A DNA stretch of 64,000 nucleotides, from positions 386,851-450,850 of the forward strand of contig JACKCR010000003.1 of NCBI GenBank assembly GCA_020633975.1, in the 5' to 3' direction. The DNA comes from Candidatus Eiseniibacteriota bacterium. Lineage in GTDB: Bacteria > Eisenbacteria > RBG-16-71-46 > CAIMUX01. The translations under genes and the position numbers were made by a program. Shown here one piece after another: positions 1-9,523 of this stretch. Numbering within the stretch: the first letter of the stretch is position 1; every line of letters starts with the position of its first letter. The notes below the pieces were generated by a model. The model was not told the origin of the DNA and made no database searches. It saw only the letters and a program-made list of their open reading frames with translations.

Positions 1-570
1 ATCCGCGATGAGTAGCTTCGGGTCACAGGCGAGCGCCATCGCGATCATCACGCGCTGCTTCATCCCGCCCGAAAGCTGGTGCGGGTACTCGTTCACGCGC
101 TGCTCGGGCGAAGGGATGCCGACGCGGCCCAGCATCTCGATGGCGTAGGCATGCGCGTCCTTGTCCCCCATCTTCCGGTGCAGCTTCACCGTCTCCTCGA
201 TCTGATCCCCCACCGTGTAGACGGGATTGAGCGAGGTCATCGGCTCCTGGAAGATCATCGCGATGTCGTTTCCGCGGATCCGCTGCATCTCCTCCATCGA
301 GATCTGGAGGAGGTTCCGTCCCTCGAAGAGAATCTCGCCCCCTGCGTAGACCGTCGGCGGTTCGGGGTTGAGACGGAGGATCGACATCGCCGTGACGCTC
401 TTCCCGCAGCCAGACTCACCTACGACACCCAGCGTCTCGCCCTTTCGAATCTCGTAGCTCACTCCGTTCACCGCCATCACCATCCCCTCTTCCGTGTCGA
501 AGAAGGTCTGGAGCTCGTCGATCCGGAGGAGGACGTCCGAGGCACCCGTGTTCGGATTGCGTTCCGTCAT
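1..570 (-). CDS. dppD: Peptide ABC transporter ATP-binding protein, DppD/OppD type (3' end cut off by window)
   Basis: ATPase subunit of an oligopeptide/dipeptide importer, acting at the cytoplasmic face of the inner membrane. The 190 visible residues hold the Walker A motif GESGCGKS (about 51-58), the Q-loop [10 protein letters not shown] (about 108-117), the ABC signature LSGGMKQR (about 166-173) and the start of Walker B (LLIAD) exactly at the window edge. The D-loop, H-loop and C-terminal oligopeptide-binding extension lie outside. Its ATG overlaps the TGA of the dppC gene (ATGA), so the two are translationally coupled. It is the fourth gene of a minus-strand operon, and a DppF-type partner is expected beyond the window. 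The family is certain. Whether the substrate is a peptide, nickel or a sugar cannot be read from the sequence. Confidence 0.95.
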   Translation of the reverse strand, partial: MTERNPNTGASDVLLRIDELQTFFDTEEGMVMAVNGVSYEIRKGETLGVVGESGCGKSVTAMSILRLNPEPPTVYAGGEILFEGRNLLQISMEEMQRIRGNDIAMIFQEPMTSLNPVYTVGDQIEETVKLHRKMGDKDAHAYAIEMLGRVGIPSPEQRVNEYPHQLSGGMKQRVMIAMALACDPKLLIAD

Positions 571-2348
571 CAGTGCGTCACCTTGAGGCGAGGATCGAGC
601 GCGTCACGCACACCCTCTCCGAAGAGGTTGTAGAGCATCACCGTCAAGAAGATGAGGAATCCAGGGAAGATCTGGATCCACCAATGCTCCGCGGACCGAC
701 TCTCGATGAGAAGCGAACCCCACGACGGCACGGGCAGCTGGATCCCGAGGCCGAGGAAAGAGAGGGCCGACTCCGTGAGGATGCCCGACGCGACTCCGAA
801 CGTCGCCGCGACGAGCACCGGCCCGAGCGCGTTCGGAAGGATGTGCCGGAAGATGGTTCGCCCCACGCCGACCCCGAGCGCTTCGCTCGCGATGACGAAC
901 TCCTGGCCGCGGAGACGGATGAACTCCCCGCGCACGAGTCGGGCCACGCCGGTCCACCCGACGAGTCCTATGATGACCATGATGTTGAGGATGCTGGGAC
1001 CGACGAACGCGACGACGATGAGGATGAGGAAGAAGGCGGGGAACGTCTGCACGATCTCGATCACGCGACTGATCGCGATGTCCACCCCCTTCCCGAAGTA
1101 TCCGGCGAGCGAGCCGAGGATGATCCCGATGAAGACGGAGATCCCGGTACCGACGAGTCCCACGGCCAGGCTCACCCGTCCCCCCCACACGATGCGCGCG
1201 AGGAGGTCGCGGCCGAGACTGTCCGTTCCGAGGAAGTGACGGAACGTGCTGTTCCGTTCCGGCTCCAGGAACTCGATCCCCACCGGCTTGGCCGGGCGCG
1301 GAATGTTCGTCGTCGGATCCAGCCGTCCGGCGCGCGGTCCGTTCACGTAGAACCCGTCGTCGTCGATCATGGAGTTCCGGTGCCAGGTCGGGGGCCGGAA
1401 CACCTCGTCTCCGTTCGTCTCCGCGATGCCATAGGAGATGGGCGGAAAGAGGACGTACTTCGCAAAGACGTCCCCGTTGGTGAGGCCGGTCTTGTAGGTG
1501 GAGCTGAAGAAGCTCGCCGACTGCCCCTGCCAGAGCAGCGCCGCGAGCAGAGGAATGGCGAGGAAGGCGAGTGCCTTGCGCTTTCGCGAACGCCGGATCC
1601 GGAGGCGATCTCCCTTGAGGAAGGCCGCGTTAACGATCCGGTTCCAGATCGGGAAGAGCAGGGTGACGGCCATGAGCACCATGAAGAAGATCTCGCCGCG
1701 CGAGAGGTTCTGGAAGATCGGCCATGCATGGAAGGACTCGAGCCGGACCGTTTGGCCAGGCTTGACCTCGGACCACGTGACGACCGGCTTCATCTCACGT
1801 TGCACCTTCTCCGAGAGCGTACGCAGCTTCGCCACGTCCTCCACAGGCGCGGACTCCCCGCGACGGATGGCGGACGCGACTGACTTCGCCGTCGACCGGA
1901 GGTCGTCCACCGGCGGTCGGTCGTCCTTCGATAGCTGCCCACCGACCACCGCGATCCGGTTCTCGATCGCGCGGAGCTGTTGGTCCACGACGGCCTGCCA
2001 AGCCATCGGCTCCACGCCTTCGGCCAGACTCTCCCGATAACCGGACTCGCCCCGAGTCGCACTCTCGGCCAGGGCACCCGCGACCAGCGGCAGCTCACGC
2101 TGCGCCTTCCGGTAGCTGGCGAGGTCGACACCGTGGAAGTAGATCGGACGATCGTTCGCGATGAGCGGTGCGTAGATCGCAACCGCGTAGAGCAGGATGA
2201 GGACGAGGAGAGCGAACATGGACAGCTTCCGTTTCCGGATCTGCCCAAGGACGATGTCCACGTAGTCCTTGCTGTAGACCTCGCGCTTCGCCTTCTCCGT
2301 AGGTCGGGCGACACTCTCGGGCGCGACGGTTGTGGTGTTCTCAGTCAT
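570..2348 (-). CDS. dppC: Peptide ABC transporter permease, DppC/OppC type, with large N-terminal insertion
   Basis: Inner-membrane permease of the importer, 592 aa against about 300 for normal DppC. The C-terminal part is standard: [19 protein letters not shown] introduces the transmembrane core, and the EAA-type loop (ASEALGVG...[12 protein letters not shown]) contacts the ATPase. The N-terminal part is unusual. After TM1 (about 43-62) comes a roughly 150-residue charged, helical segment, then two extra hydrophobic segments (about 220-236 and 259-275) separated by a strongly basic loop (RIRRSRKRK), then another extracytoplasmic stretch before the core. I chose ATG 2348 (MTENTTT), which overlaps the end of dppB by 8 bp. 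The longer frame adds nine residues inside dppB. It is coupled to dppD by ATGA overlap. Confidence 0.93.
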   Translation of the reverse strand: MTENTTTVAPESVARPTEKAKREVYSKDYVDIVLGQIRKRKLSMFALLVLILLYAVAIYAPLIANDRPIYFHGVDLASYRKAQRELPLVAGALAESATRGESGYRESLAEGVEPMAWQAVVDQQLRAIENRIAVVGGQLSKDDRPPVDDLRSTAKSVASAIRRGESAPVEDVAKLRTLSEKVQREMKPVVTWSEVKPGQTVRLESFHAWPIFQNLSRGEIFFMVLMAVTLLFPIWNRIVNAAFLKGDRLRIRRSRKRKALAFLAIPLLAALLWQGQSASFFSSTYKTGLTNGDVFAKYVLFPPISYGIAETNGDEVFRPPTWHRNSMIDDDGFYVNGPRAGRLDPTTNIPRPAKPVGIEFLEPERNSTFRHFLGTDSLGRDLLARIVWGGRVSLAVGLVGTGISVFIGIILGSLAGYFGKGVDIAISRVIEIVQTFPAFFLILIVVAFVGPSILNIMVIIGLVGWTGVARLVRGEFIRLRGQEFVIASEALGVGVGRTIFRHILPNALGPVLVAATFGVASGILTESALSFLGLGIQLPVPSWGSLLIESRSAEHWWIQIFPGFLIFLTVMLYNLFGEGVRDALDPRLKVTH

Positions 2349-3351
2349 AGGCGATCCGCGGGTCGACGAACGCATAGGTGATGTCGGAGACGAGGAAGCC
2401 GAGCAGGGTCATGAAAGCAGAGAAGGTCGTCGTCGCCATGACTACGTTGTAGTCCCGCTGGACGATCCCCTCGTACGCGTAGAGCCCCATGCCTGGGATC
2501 GTGAAGATCGTCTCGACGATGACGGATCCGCCGATGAGGATCGGAAGGACGCTCGCAAACAGAGTGACGACCGGGATGAGCGAGTTCCGAAGCGCGTGTT
2601 TGAAGATCACGACCTTTTCCGCGAGCCCCTTCGCCCGCGCCGTGCGGATGTAGTCCTGACGGATCACGTCGAGCATCCCGACCCGCATCTGACGGGAGAG
2701 GTAGGCCAGGCTGGTGTAGGTCAACACGATGACGGGGAGGATCCCGTGCATGATCGTGTCTTTGATGTACTGCCACTGCGTGAAGGTCGCGGCGTCCTTG
2801 TCATGCAGCCCCAACACCGGGAGCCAGTCCAAGCCTGCGGCGCCAAAGGCCAAGATCAGGAGGAGGCCGGCCCAGAACGAAGGTAGCGAGTAGAGGATGA
2901 ACAGAATGATCGTACTCACTTTGTCCGCTATCGACCCTTGTTTGACCGCCGAGAGGATGCCGAGGGGGAGGGCGATGAGGTAGGAGAGGAAGACGGAGAT
3001 GAGGGAGAGCGGCACCGTGATCTTGAGCCGGTCCCCGATCTCGTCTCGCACCGCCACATTTGGACGGAAGAACTCGTAGCCGAAGTCCAGCTTTGCAACC
3101 GACGTGATCCAGTACCCGTACTGGACCAGAAGCGGTTCATCGAGTCGGTACCGTTTCCGGAACTTCGTCACTGCGTCTTCTACGTTCGTGTTGGTCGAGA
3201 TCGTCTGCCCTTCACTTCCCGCTCCGACCGCTCCTGCGGCCAGGCTCGCGGGATCTCCCGGGGCCAGCCGCATGACGACGAAGAGAAGGAGGGTGATCCC
3301 GATCAGAGTCGGGATCATCCAGAGGATCCGGCGGATGATGTAGGAGGTCAC
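2341..3351 (-). CDS. dppB: Peptide ABC transporter permease, DppB/OppB type
   Basis: Inner-membrane permease of 336 aa, the usual family length. TM1 lies at the N-terminus (MTSYIIRRILWMIPTLIG), followed by the typical RLAPGDP segment. A hydrophilic periplasmic stretch and five further membrane segments follow. The EAA-like motif IRTARAKGLAEKVVIFKHALRN lies at about 226-247 and the C-terminus is DPRIAYD. The start codon is GTG at 3351, preceded by GAGGAG seven bases upstream. It lies between the binding-protein gene and dppC and overlaps dppC by 8 bp. It would pair with DppC to form the translocation channel. Confidence 0.95.
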   Translation of the reverse strand: MTSYIIRRILWMIPTLIGITLLLFVVMRLAPGDPASLAAGAVGAGSEGQTISTNTNVEDAVTKFRKRYRLDEPLLVQYGYWITSVAKLDFGYEFFRPNVAVRDEIGDRLKITVPLSLISVFLSYLIALPLGILSAVKQGSIADKVSTIILFILYSLPSFWAGLLLILAFGAAGLDWLPVLGLHDKDAATFTQWQYIKDTIMHGILPVIVLTYTSLAYLSRQMRVGMLDVIRQDYIRTARAKGLAEKVVIFKHALRNSLIPVVTLFASVLPILIGGSVIVETIFTIPGMGLYAYEGIVQRDYNVVMATTTFSAFMTLLGFLVSDITYAFVDPRIAYD

Positions 3352-3363
3352 GATCGTTCTCCT

Positions 3364-3383
3364 CGGGCTCCCGAAGGAGCCCG
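3364..3383 (-). promoter_or_regulatory. Stable intercistronic stem-loop between the binding-protein gene and dppB
   Basis: On the transcribed strand the arms CGGGCTCC and GGAGCCCG form a perfect 8-bp stem closed by a UUCG tetraloop in the favourable C(UUCG)G context. It sits in the 69-bp gap after the substrate-binding-protein stop and just before the dppB ribosome-binding site. There is no U-tract. Such hairpins after binding-protein genes in ABC operons commonly protect the upstream mRNA or cause partial termination, giving more binding protein than permease. That role here is inference. Confidence 0.6.
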
Positions 3384-3420
3384 CCGTGCCGTTTGGATGG
3401 GAATGAGGTGCACAGCCCGA

Positions 3421-5487
3421 TCAGGCACCGGGTAGCGGACGAGTCCCGGGCGTTCCTTCCTCATAATAGAAGTCGCGGAGCCGGTATCCAGGCGAGAACT
3501 TGTAGAGTCGCACTCCCCGGAGATCCTTGTTGAAGGCGATCTTCCGCGGCACGTTCCAGCCGAAGAGGAACGGCTGCTGATCGTAGATCCGGCGGTGGAG
3601 TTCGTGCCAGATCTCGTACCGCTTCTCCGGATCGAGCTCGACCCGTCCACGGTCGATGAGGTCACTCGCGACGTCGTCCCGGTACCCGGCCATGTTCCCG
3701 GTACGGCGATCGAACGTCGCCTCGTCCTTGTGCCACGAACCGTAGGGGTCGCCTTCGATGTCGTTGAGCGTCCAGGCCAGGTTGGCTGCGTCGAAGTCGC
3801 GATCGAGGATTCTCTCGATGAACGTCGCCCACTCCAGGGGCTGGATCGTCATCTTGACTCCGACCTGCGCGTACTGCTCCTGCATCTTCTGGAGAAGCGT
3901 CTCGGACGCTTTGTTCCCCGTCGGCATGAGCGCGTTGATGACGAGATCCTTACCGTCCTTGTCGACGACCCCGTTCCCGTCCCGGTCGTACCAACCTGCG
4001 TCGGTGAGTAGCTCCTCTGCCTTCGTCACGTCATAGGGGATCGGCTCGACCGACTGGTCGTAGGCCGGCCCGAAGCGGAACTGCGAGAAGGTGCCACGGA
4101 GCGCGAGCCCTTGGTAGTTCGTACGCGTCCACTCGTCCGCATCGAACGCGTAGGCCAGAGCCTGTCGGACCCGGTAGTCCTCGAACTGCGGCTTGTAGGT
4201 GTTCCAGACGGTGAAGCCGATCGAACCGACATACGTGTAGGACTTGTAGAAGCTCTCCTTGAAGACGTCGGACTCGGTCGCCTCGCCGACGAAGTCTTCC
4301 GACTTCACGCGATCGAAGATGTCGACTTCCTTGTTGAGGAGCGCTTGGAAGGCCGAGTTGTCGTCGCTGATGTAGCGCCAACGGATCACGTCGACATAGC
4401 CTGCGTACTCGGGCGCCGGGTTCCAGAATCCGTCGAATCTCTCGGCCTCGAGGTACTGCCCCTTCTCCCACTTGGTGAGCTTGTAGGGCCCGAGTCCCAC
4501 CCAGTTGATGTTGTGCGGGTTCTCGTTGACGTACGTCCCCTGCGCCTCCGCCGTCGCGTTCGGATCGTAGTCGACGTTCATCGGGTCGGAGAGGTTGTAG
4601 AGGTGGCTAGGCAGGATGCAGAAACCGTCACTGAAGATCTGGAGCGCTGCGAAGTACTGGTCCTTGTAGTGGAATCTGACGGCGAAATCGCTGAGCCGCT
4701 CGGTCTTGATGACTGGATCGAACTGCCACCGCTTCTCGTCACAGTCGACGTTCGGGTTCTTGAACGAGTCCATCGTGAAGATGACGTCGTCGGCATCGAA
4801 CCTCTCACCGTCGTGCCATTTCACGTTCTCGCGGAGATGGAACGTGAAGACCGAGCCACGAACCAGTTCCTCGACTTCCGACTTCGGAATGCGACGCTCG
4901 GACGTGGAGTTGAAGTGGGATCCCGACGTGACGACGTAGTCATCCCCGTCCTCGTTGATCAGTCCGAAGAGGACGTTCGAGTTGTCGTCCCCACGGCCGC
5001 CCTTCAGAACGATGGTGTCTTCGATATCGTAGCTCGTGCAGAGAACGGGGTCGTAGACCCAGGTCGCCGGATTGAACTCGATGAGCGACGAATGGATGTC
5101 GTAGTGGATCCAGTGGATCACGGCCGAGTTCTCGGTCATGAAGTTGAGGTTCGCGGGCTCGCTCGCGATGTGCTGGATCACCCGCCCACCCATCGCTGGC
5201 TTCACCGTGCGCTTGTCCGGATTGAAGAAGTCGGCCGGCGGTTGTCCGGGACCTGCGAGGTCGAACTTCGTGACGCCCGCAGCGGCCATCTCCGGCGGGA
5301 CGCCGGCGTAGGCATCGTCCGTCGCGCCGCCAGAGGTGCTGCCACCGGAAGATCCGGCCTTGGCTGGCGCGTCGCCGTCCTCTGGATAGTTGCTGCCTCC
5401 ACTGCAGCCCGCGGCGAAGAGCACCGCCCCTAGGGCGATTGGCAGGCAGAGGGCGCCCACGGACCTGAGTCGCTGGTACTTCGTCAT
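3421..5487 (-). CDS. Peptide ABC transporter substrate-binding lipoprotein (SBP_bac_5 family)
   Basis: Extracytoplasmic solute receptor of the importer, 688 aa, longer than the usual 530-560. The signal peptide ends in the lipobox LFAAGC (Cys about 28), followed by a Gly/Ser/Ala-rich linker, so it is a lipoprotein. Family motifs include FHLRENVKWHDGERFDADDV (about 216-235), the 'VDYDPNATAEAQG...NWVGLGPYKLTKW' segment, and the 'VRQALAYAFDADEWTRTNYQGLA' helix (about 443-465). The extra length comes from the linker and from insertions near 140-210. It is the first gene of the operon, with dppB, dppC and dppD behind it on the same strand. The start is ATG 5487 with GAGGAA just upstream. Confidence 0.93.
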   Translation of the reverse strand: MTKYQRLRSVGALCLPIALGAVLFAAGCSGGSNYPEDGDAPAKAGSSGGSTSGGATDDAYAGVPPEMAAAGVTKFDLAGPGQPPADFFNPDKRTVKPAMGGRVIQHIASEPANLNFMTENSAVIHWIHYDIHSSLIEFNPATWVYDPVLCTSYDIEDTIVLKGGRGDDNSNVLFGLINEDGDDYVVTSGSHFNSTSERRIPKSEVEELVRGSVFTFHLRENVKWHDGERFDADDVIFTMDSFKNPNVDCDEKRWQFDPVIKTERLSDFAVRFHYKDQYFAALQIFSDGFCILPSHLYNLSDPMNVDYDPNATAEAQGTYVNENPHNINWVGLGPYKLTKWEKGQYLEAERFDGFWNPAPEYAGYVDVIRWRYISDDNSAFQALLNKEVDIFDRVKSEDFVGEATESDVFKESFYKSYTYVGSIGFTVWNTYKPQFEDYRVRQALAYAFDADEWTRTNYQGLALRGTFSQFRFGPAYDQSVEPIPYDVTKAEELLTDAGWYDRDGNGVVDKDGKDLVINALMPTGNKASETLLQKMQEQYAQVGVKMTIQPLEWATFIERILDRDFDAANLAWTLNDIEGDPYGSWHKDEATFDRRTGNMAGYRDDVASDLIDRGRVELDPEKRYEIWHELHRRIYDQQPFLFGWNVPRKIAFNKDLRGVRLYKFSPGYRLRDFYYEEGTPGTRPLPGA

Positions 5488-5708
5488 TGTCTTCCTCAGG
5501 GGATTCGAGTTGAGACGGCGGAAACCATCACGCCGACAGCGGCCGCCGCATGCTCTAATGTCTCACTGCGCGTCGACCGTTTCGATCGACGGCCCCGGCG
5601 ACATGGAGGAGCCTAACGGATCGACACCAAGCGGTCGAGGATCCGGGGCGTCTTCCCGCCAGGCAAACGAACGTTCGCAACCCGACGGAAGCCGAGCCGA
5701 GAACACGG

Positions 5709-6515
5709 ATGATCCCTCCTCTTCCCAGACGTGACAGCTTCAGCGCGGCGATCGACGGCATCGATCCGTCGCTGCCCGGAGTCGACCTCGAACTCTTCGA
5801 GTTGGTGGCCCATCAGCTCGACCGGTTCCACGCACTCGGCCCGTTCGAGCGGCGGGACCCCGCCTTCCGGATCCTCGACGGACTCGCCTCCTGGGCCCGA
5901 ACCTGGGGCGGCCAGGGCAGCCCGTATGAGCGGGTCCTGCTCCAGGTCTGGAACCCGACGCAGACCTGGCTCAATGCGACCTTCGTCGATCTGTTCCCAA
6001 ACGAAGCCGTCGTCGTGAACTCGCTTCCCCTGCCCCGCTTCGTCACGATGCAGGGCCTCGGATCCTCGATCGCCCTCGTCCTGTCGCACCGCCCGACCTG
6101 GACGATCGGAGCCGCGCTGCTCACGGAGAACATGGACGCGGCCGCCGCCAGTTGGGCCCTCATTCACGGCATCGAGCAGAAGCTCGCCAATGGCTGGATC
6201 GGTGAGGAGATGATCGGATGGATCGTAGGAGGGAGGATCGAGCGGGATGGTCCCCGTTTCAGCCTCATCCGCCAAGCTCTCCTCGAAGCGCGCGTACCCG
6301 ATGACCGGATCGATAGCCCATGGAGCCCGCGCACGCCGGACACCGGCCCGATCCACGCCTTCTTCGACAGGACGGAAGGCACGCTCCGTCCGTTCAATCC
6401 CGGCTTCGACCCCGTCTACTACAACATGCGGACCCGTCTCGACCGCGAGGCGTCCCGCGTCCGGTCCACGAAGGAAGACCCGATGCTCATCTGGGCCTTC
6501 CAGGAGGTTCGATGA
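5709..6515 (+). CDS. Conserved-looking protein of unknown function, coupled to cinA
   Basis: A 268-aa soluble protein that I do not recognise. It has no signal peptide or membrane segment and reads as a normal globular protein rich in Trp, Pro and aromatics (LLQVWNPTQTWLNATF near 80-95, FNPGFDPVYYNMRTRLDRE near 235-253). Its TGA overlaps the cinA start codon (ATGA), so the two genes are very likely co-translated. The start is ATG 5709, with only a weak upstream ribosome site. Divergent promoters for this gene and the peptide-transport operon should lie in 5488-5708. A link to the NAD-salvage/nucleotide-repair role of CinA is only positional. Confidence 0.75.
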   Translation: MIPPLPRRDSFSAAIDGIDPSLPGVDLELFELVAHQLDRFHALGPFERRDPAFRILDGLASWARTWGGQGSPYERVLLQVWNPTQTWLNATFVDLFPNEAVVVNSLPLPRFVTMQGLGSSIALVLSHRPTWTIGAALLTENMDAAAASWALIHGIEQKLANGWIGEEMIGWIVGGRIERDGPRFSLIRQALLEARVPDDRIDSPWSPRTPDTGPIHAFFDRTEGTLRPFNPGFDPVYYNMRTRLDREASRVRSTKEDPMLIWAFQEVR

Positions 6516-7768
6516 GCACCCTGCCCGTTGTGGAGATCCTTACGATCGGAGACGAGCTCCTTTCCGGAGAGACGATCGACACGAACTCGAACTACCTCGA
6601 TGGACGGCTCGAGGCGTGGGGCTGGATCGTCGCCCGCCACACGACGGTGGGTGACGATGTCGAGAAGATCGCGGAAGCCCTGCGCGAGGCAGCATCCCGC
6701 GCAGACCTCGTTCTCACCTCGGGCGGGCTCGGCCCCACCGAGGACGATCTGACACTCGAAGCCTGCGCGCGTGCTCTCGGCTGTGGGCTCCACATGGACG
6801 AAACCGTGCGCGCCCGGATCGAGGCTCGCTTCCGTTCCTTCGGTCGGGAGATGACGCGGAACAACGAGCGCCAGGCGATGGTCCCCGAGATCGGCGACGT
6901 CATCATCAACGAGTCCGGCACCGCCCCCGGCTTCCGATTCACGCTCGGCCGAGCGAAGGTGTTCGTCCTCCCGGGTGTTCCGCGCGAAGTTCGGTGGTTG
7001 ATGAACAAGAAGCTAGAGGAAGAGCTCGACCGCGGAACCCCGAGCGTGTTTCGCCGAACGGTGAAGACGGTCGGACTCGGTGAAAGCAAGCTCGCCGACT
7101 CCATCGAGTCCGTGGTGGAGACCTATCGGGATCGCGTTCGCTTCGGGTACCGTGCGGTCGGAATGGAGACGCACGTCAAGCTCGCCGTCCTAGGAACGGG
7201 ACCTGCAGCAGGGATTGACGAGACCACTGCCGGCGCTCTCCTCGACGAAGTCGAGGCCGCACTACGTCAGGAACTCGGGGACGCGGTCTACGGAACGGAC
7301 GAACCCTCGCTCGTCGACGTCCTGGCGGAGAAGCTGATCGCGAAAGGCCTCACCGTGGCCACCGCCGAGTCGTGCACCGGTGGACTCATCGGCAAGATGC
7401 TGACGGATCGGCCAGGGTCCTCCGAGTACTACACGGGCGGGTGTGTCACCTACTCCGATGACTCCAAGGTGCAACTCCTCGGAGTCGACGACGCAGACCT
7501 CGAGATCTTCGGCGCAGTCAGCGACAAGATCGTCGGGCAGATGGCCAAGGGCGTACGAAAGCGTCTCCACGCGGACTGGGGCATCGCCGCGAGTGGAATC
7601 GCAGGGCCCGACGGCGCGACGAAGGACAAGCCGGTCGGCACCGTCTTCATCGCGATCGCGGGCCCGGACCGGCTCCAGACGAAGCGGCTCCAACTACCCG
7701 GAGATCGGGAGATGGTGCGGATGAACACGGCCAAGATCCTGATCGACTGGCTGCGAAGGACGGTCTGA
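6512..7768 (+). CDS. cinA: CinA family protein (nicotinamide-nucleotide amidase / ADP-ribose pyrophosphatase type)
   Basis: A 418-aa two-domain cytosolic enzyme of NAD salvage. The N-terminal MoaB/MoeA-like (COG1058) domain carries ILTIGDELLSGETIDTNSNY (about 8-27) and the SGGLGPTEDD loop (about 70-79). The C-terminal PncC amidase domain carries TVATAESCTGGLIGKML (about 285-301), GGCVTYSDDSK and GIAGPDGATKDKPVGTV. The length matches full-length CinA of about 415 aa. The start is ATG 6512 (MSTLPVVEIL), preceded by AGGAGG. The longer open frame starting at 6320 is out-of-family sequence overlapping the upstream gene. The ATG overlaps the stop of the unknown upstream gene. Confidence 0.96.
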   Translation: MSTLPVVEILTIGDELLSGETIDTNSNYLDGRLEAWGWIVARHTTVGDDVEKIAEALREAASRADLVLTSGGLGPTEDDLTLEACARALGCGLHMDETVRARIEARFRSFGREMTRNNERQAMVPEIGDVIINESGTAPGFRFTLGRAKVFVLPGVPREVRWLMNKKLEEELDRGTPSVFRRTVKTVGLGESKLADSIESVVETYRDRVRFGYRAVGMETHVKLAVLGTGPAAGIDETTAGALLDEVEAALRQELGDAVYGTDEPSLVDVLAEKLIAKGLTVATAESCTGGLIGKMLTDRPGSSEYYTGGCVTYSDDSKVQLLGVDDADLEIFGAVSDKIVGQMAKGVRKRLHADWGIAASGIAGPDGATKDKPVGTVFIAIAGPDRLQTKRLQLPGDREMVRMNTAKILIDWLRRTV

Positions 7769-7886
7769 GTCCCGGACGACTCTGTTATCGATCGCGACGA
7801 CAGCGTCGTCACCACGCCGCGCACGCTCGACAGTTAGCGGCTCACGACGAGCCGCGCTCGAGACCTAGTGGTCGAGGAGACCTGCC

Positions 7887-8594
7887 ATGCTGATTCACGA
7901 GACCAGCCTCTCCGAGACGGTCGACGCCGTTCACGCAGCTGTCCTGGCTTGGCAGAACGGGGGCACCAAGCCCTCGGCCACGGAACGCAAGGAGACGGCG
8001 CGATGGATCGCGGGACGCCAAGGGCTACCAGGCGCATACGCAGGTTCGTTCGCGGGCTTCGAGCACGAACGGCAAAACGGCATCCAACTCTTCACGGGCG
8101 AACGGATCACCTCGGCTTCGGCGCGTCACATCCTCGGGGAAGAGACCTGTCGCGCACTCCGCGCCCTGGACGTGCGGGACCGCGCACTACAGTCCGCACT
8201 CGATCGCGCGGACGGCGGGCTACTCGAAGCGCTTGGGCGGGCCGAGAGGGACCCGCGCAACACCAACCCGGGTGTGTTCTGTTGCGGGAAGTGCACGATC
8301 GGAATGTGGAGGAACCTGCTCTCGGGCGGTCTCGACCGCACGGAGGAACGGCTCACGAAGGGGCTGCGTTGGCTCCACTCCATGCGCAACGGGTCTGGAA
8401 AGTGGAACCGTCTCCCCTTCTGGTACACCGTACTCGCGTTGGACGAGATCGACCTGCCCGCCGCCCAGAAAGAGATCCACTACGCGGCGGCGTCACTGGA
8501 GAGAGCAGCGAAGAAGAAGCCAGCTGGCGGAAACGAGAGCGACGCGGCGATCCGTAGACAAGCACTCGCCGTGCGTGCACTCGCCCGGCTGTAG
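7887..8594 (+). CDS. Hypothetical helical protein with a CCxxC cluster
   Basis: A 235-aa soluble protein that I cannot assign. It starts at ATG 7887 with GAGGAG seven bases upstream. Residues 1-125 look alpha-helical. At about 131-144 lies FCCGKCTIGMWRNL with three closely spaced Cys, followed by repeated amphipathic helices (LTKGLRWLHSMRNGSGKWNRLPFWYTVLALDEID). The latter resemble the helical hairpins of alpha/alpha-toroid proteins, but that is an impression only. There is no signal peptide. It is a single gene with the flavin-reductase-like gene converging on it 28 bp downstream. The Cys cluster could bind a metal or an Fe-S cluster. Confidence 0.7.
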   Translation: MLIHETSLSETVDAVHAAVLAWQNGGTKPSATERKETARWIAGRQGLPGAYAGSFAGFEHERQNGIQLFTGERITSASARHILGEETCRALRALDVRDRALQSALDRADGGLLEALGRAERDPRNTNPGVFCCGKCTIGMWRNLLSGGLDRTEERLTKGLRWLHSMRNGSGKWNRLPFWYTVLALDEIDLPAAQKEIHYAAASLERAAKKKPAGGNESDAAIRRQALAVRALARL

Positions 8595-8622
8595 GACCGC
8601 TGATCGACCGCGAACTCTCGAC

Positions 8623-9237
8623 CTACTTCGGTCGAGGCATGTCGAAGACGGAGCTTTCCGGGACGCGTGTGTACCCGTCTCCACCGAGCTTGCCGACCAC
8701 ACGCAACTTCTCCAGGCTCGGATGACCGTCGTCGTCCAGGATCGACTCGTTCAGATGGATCCGCAGGATCTCTCCGATGACGAAGTTCCCCGACATCGGG
8801 CCGGTGCCTGGCGAGACGATCTGGAGGAGCCGCATCTCCATCGCCGCTGGCGATTCGAGAGCGCGCGGCGCGACCACGAGGTCCGACTTCACCGCGGTGA
8901 AACCGCCGAGCTCGAACTCGTCGACTTCCGGAGGAACCGTCGCCGCCGTTTCGTTCATCGCACTCGCGATCTCCTCCGTGACGATATGGATCACGTACTC
9001 CTTCGTCTCGGCGATGTTTCGGAGCGTGTCCTTCTGCTTTCCCTCCCGATCGTTGACCGGACAGAACACCGCAGCCGGGGGATTGAGGCCACCGAGCGTG
9101 AAGTAGGAAAACGGCGCGAGGTTCGCGATGCCCGATGCAGAGATCGAGCTCACGAACGCGATCGGCCTCGGGAGCACGATCCGGTTGAGAAGTCCGTGGA
9201 GCTGCCTCGGATTCAGGTCCTTCGGGTCCTTGATCAT
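8623..9237 (-). CDS. Flavin reductase family protein (FMN-binding split barrel)
   Basis: A 204-aa cytosolic protein of the flavin reductase-like / DUF447-type split-barrel family. Diagnostic segments are the N-terminal LPRPIAFVSSISASGIANLAPFS (about 22-44), SYFTLGGLNPPAAVFCPV, and the dimer/flavin region 'KDTLRNIAETKEYVIHIV...MNETAATVPPEVDEFELGG'. Members bind FMN and either reduce free flavin with NAD(P)H or act as flavoproteins of unknown substrate. The start is ATG 9237 (MIKDPKD), preceded by AAAGGA. The longer frame to 9393 adds non-family sequence. It appears monocistronic. Confidence 0.9.
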   Translation of the reverse strand: MIKDPKDLNPRQLHGLLNRIVLPRPIAFVSSISASGIANLAPFSYFTLGGLNPPAAVFCPVNDREGKQKDTLRNIAETKEYVIHIVTEEIASAMNETAATVPPEVDEFELGGFTAVKSDLVVAPRALESPAAMEMRLLQIVSPGTGPMSGNFVIGEILRIHLNESILDDDGHPSLEKLRVVGKLGGDGYTRVPESSVFDMPRPK

Positions 9238-9523
9238 GTCTCGTCCTTTCTGGCGCCCTCTGCCTCCGGCCGAGTCCCTCGCACTCGTTCCGCGCAGGCT
9301 CGGACCAAACGAACACCACACCGCGATAACCGACCCCGAACTCGTCTTCCATCGGGTCACTCGGTAGATTCCCATCGAGGTCGCGATCCACACGGGCCGA
9401 AGAAGACATCTCGCAGTGGCACCGTGAGCGGCTCAGGCGAAACCCCGGGGAACGGAGCCGAAACACCCCAACCCACAGCTCCACCCGCACCCTGCTCCAT
9501 TCCCTGGGGTTCTCGCGACCTCC

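Noticed and set aside
4111-5433. 440-codon plus-strand frame opposite the peptide-binding lipoprotein
   Set aside because: Antisense shadow; the minus-strand product has a signal peptide and family motifs throughout.
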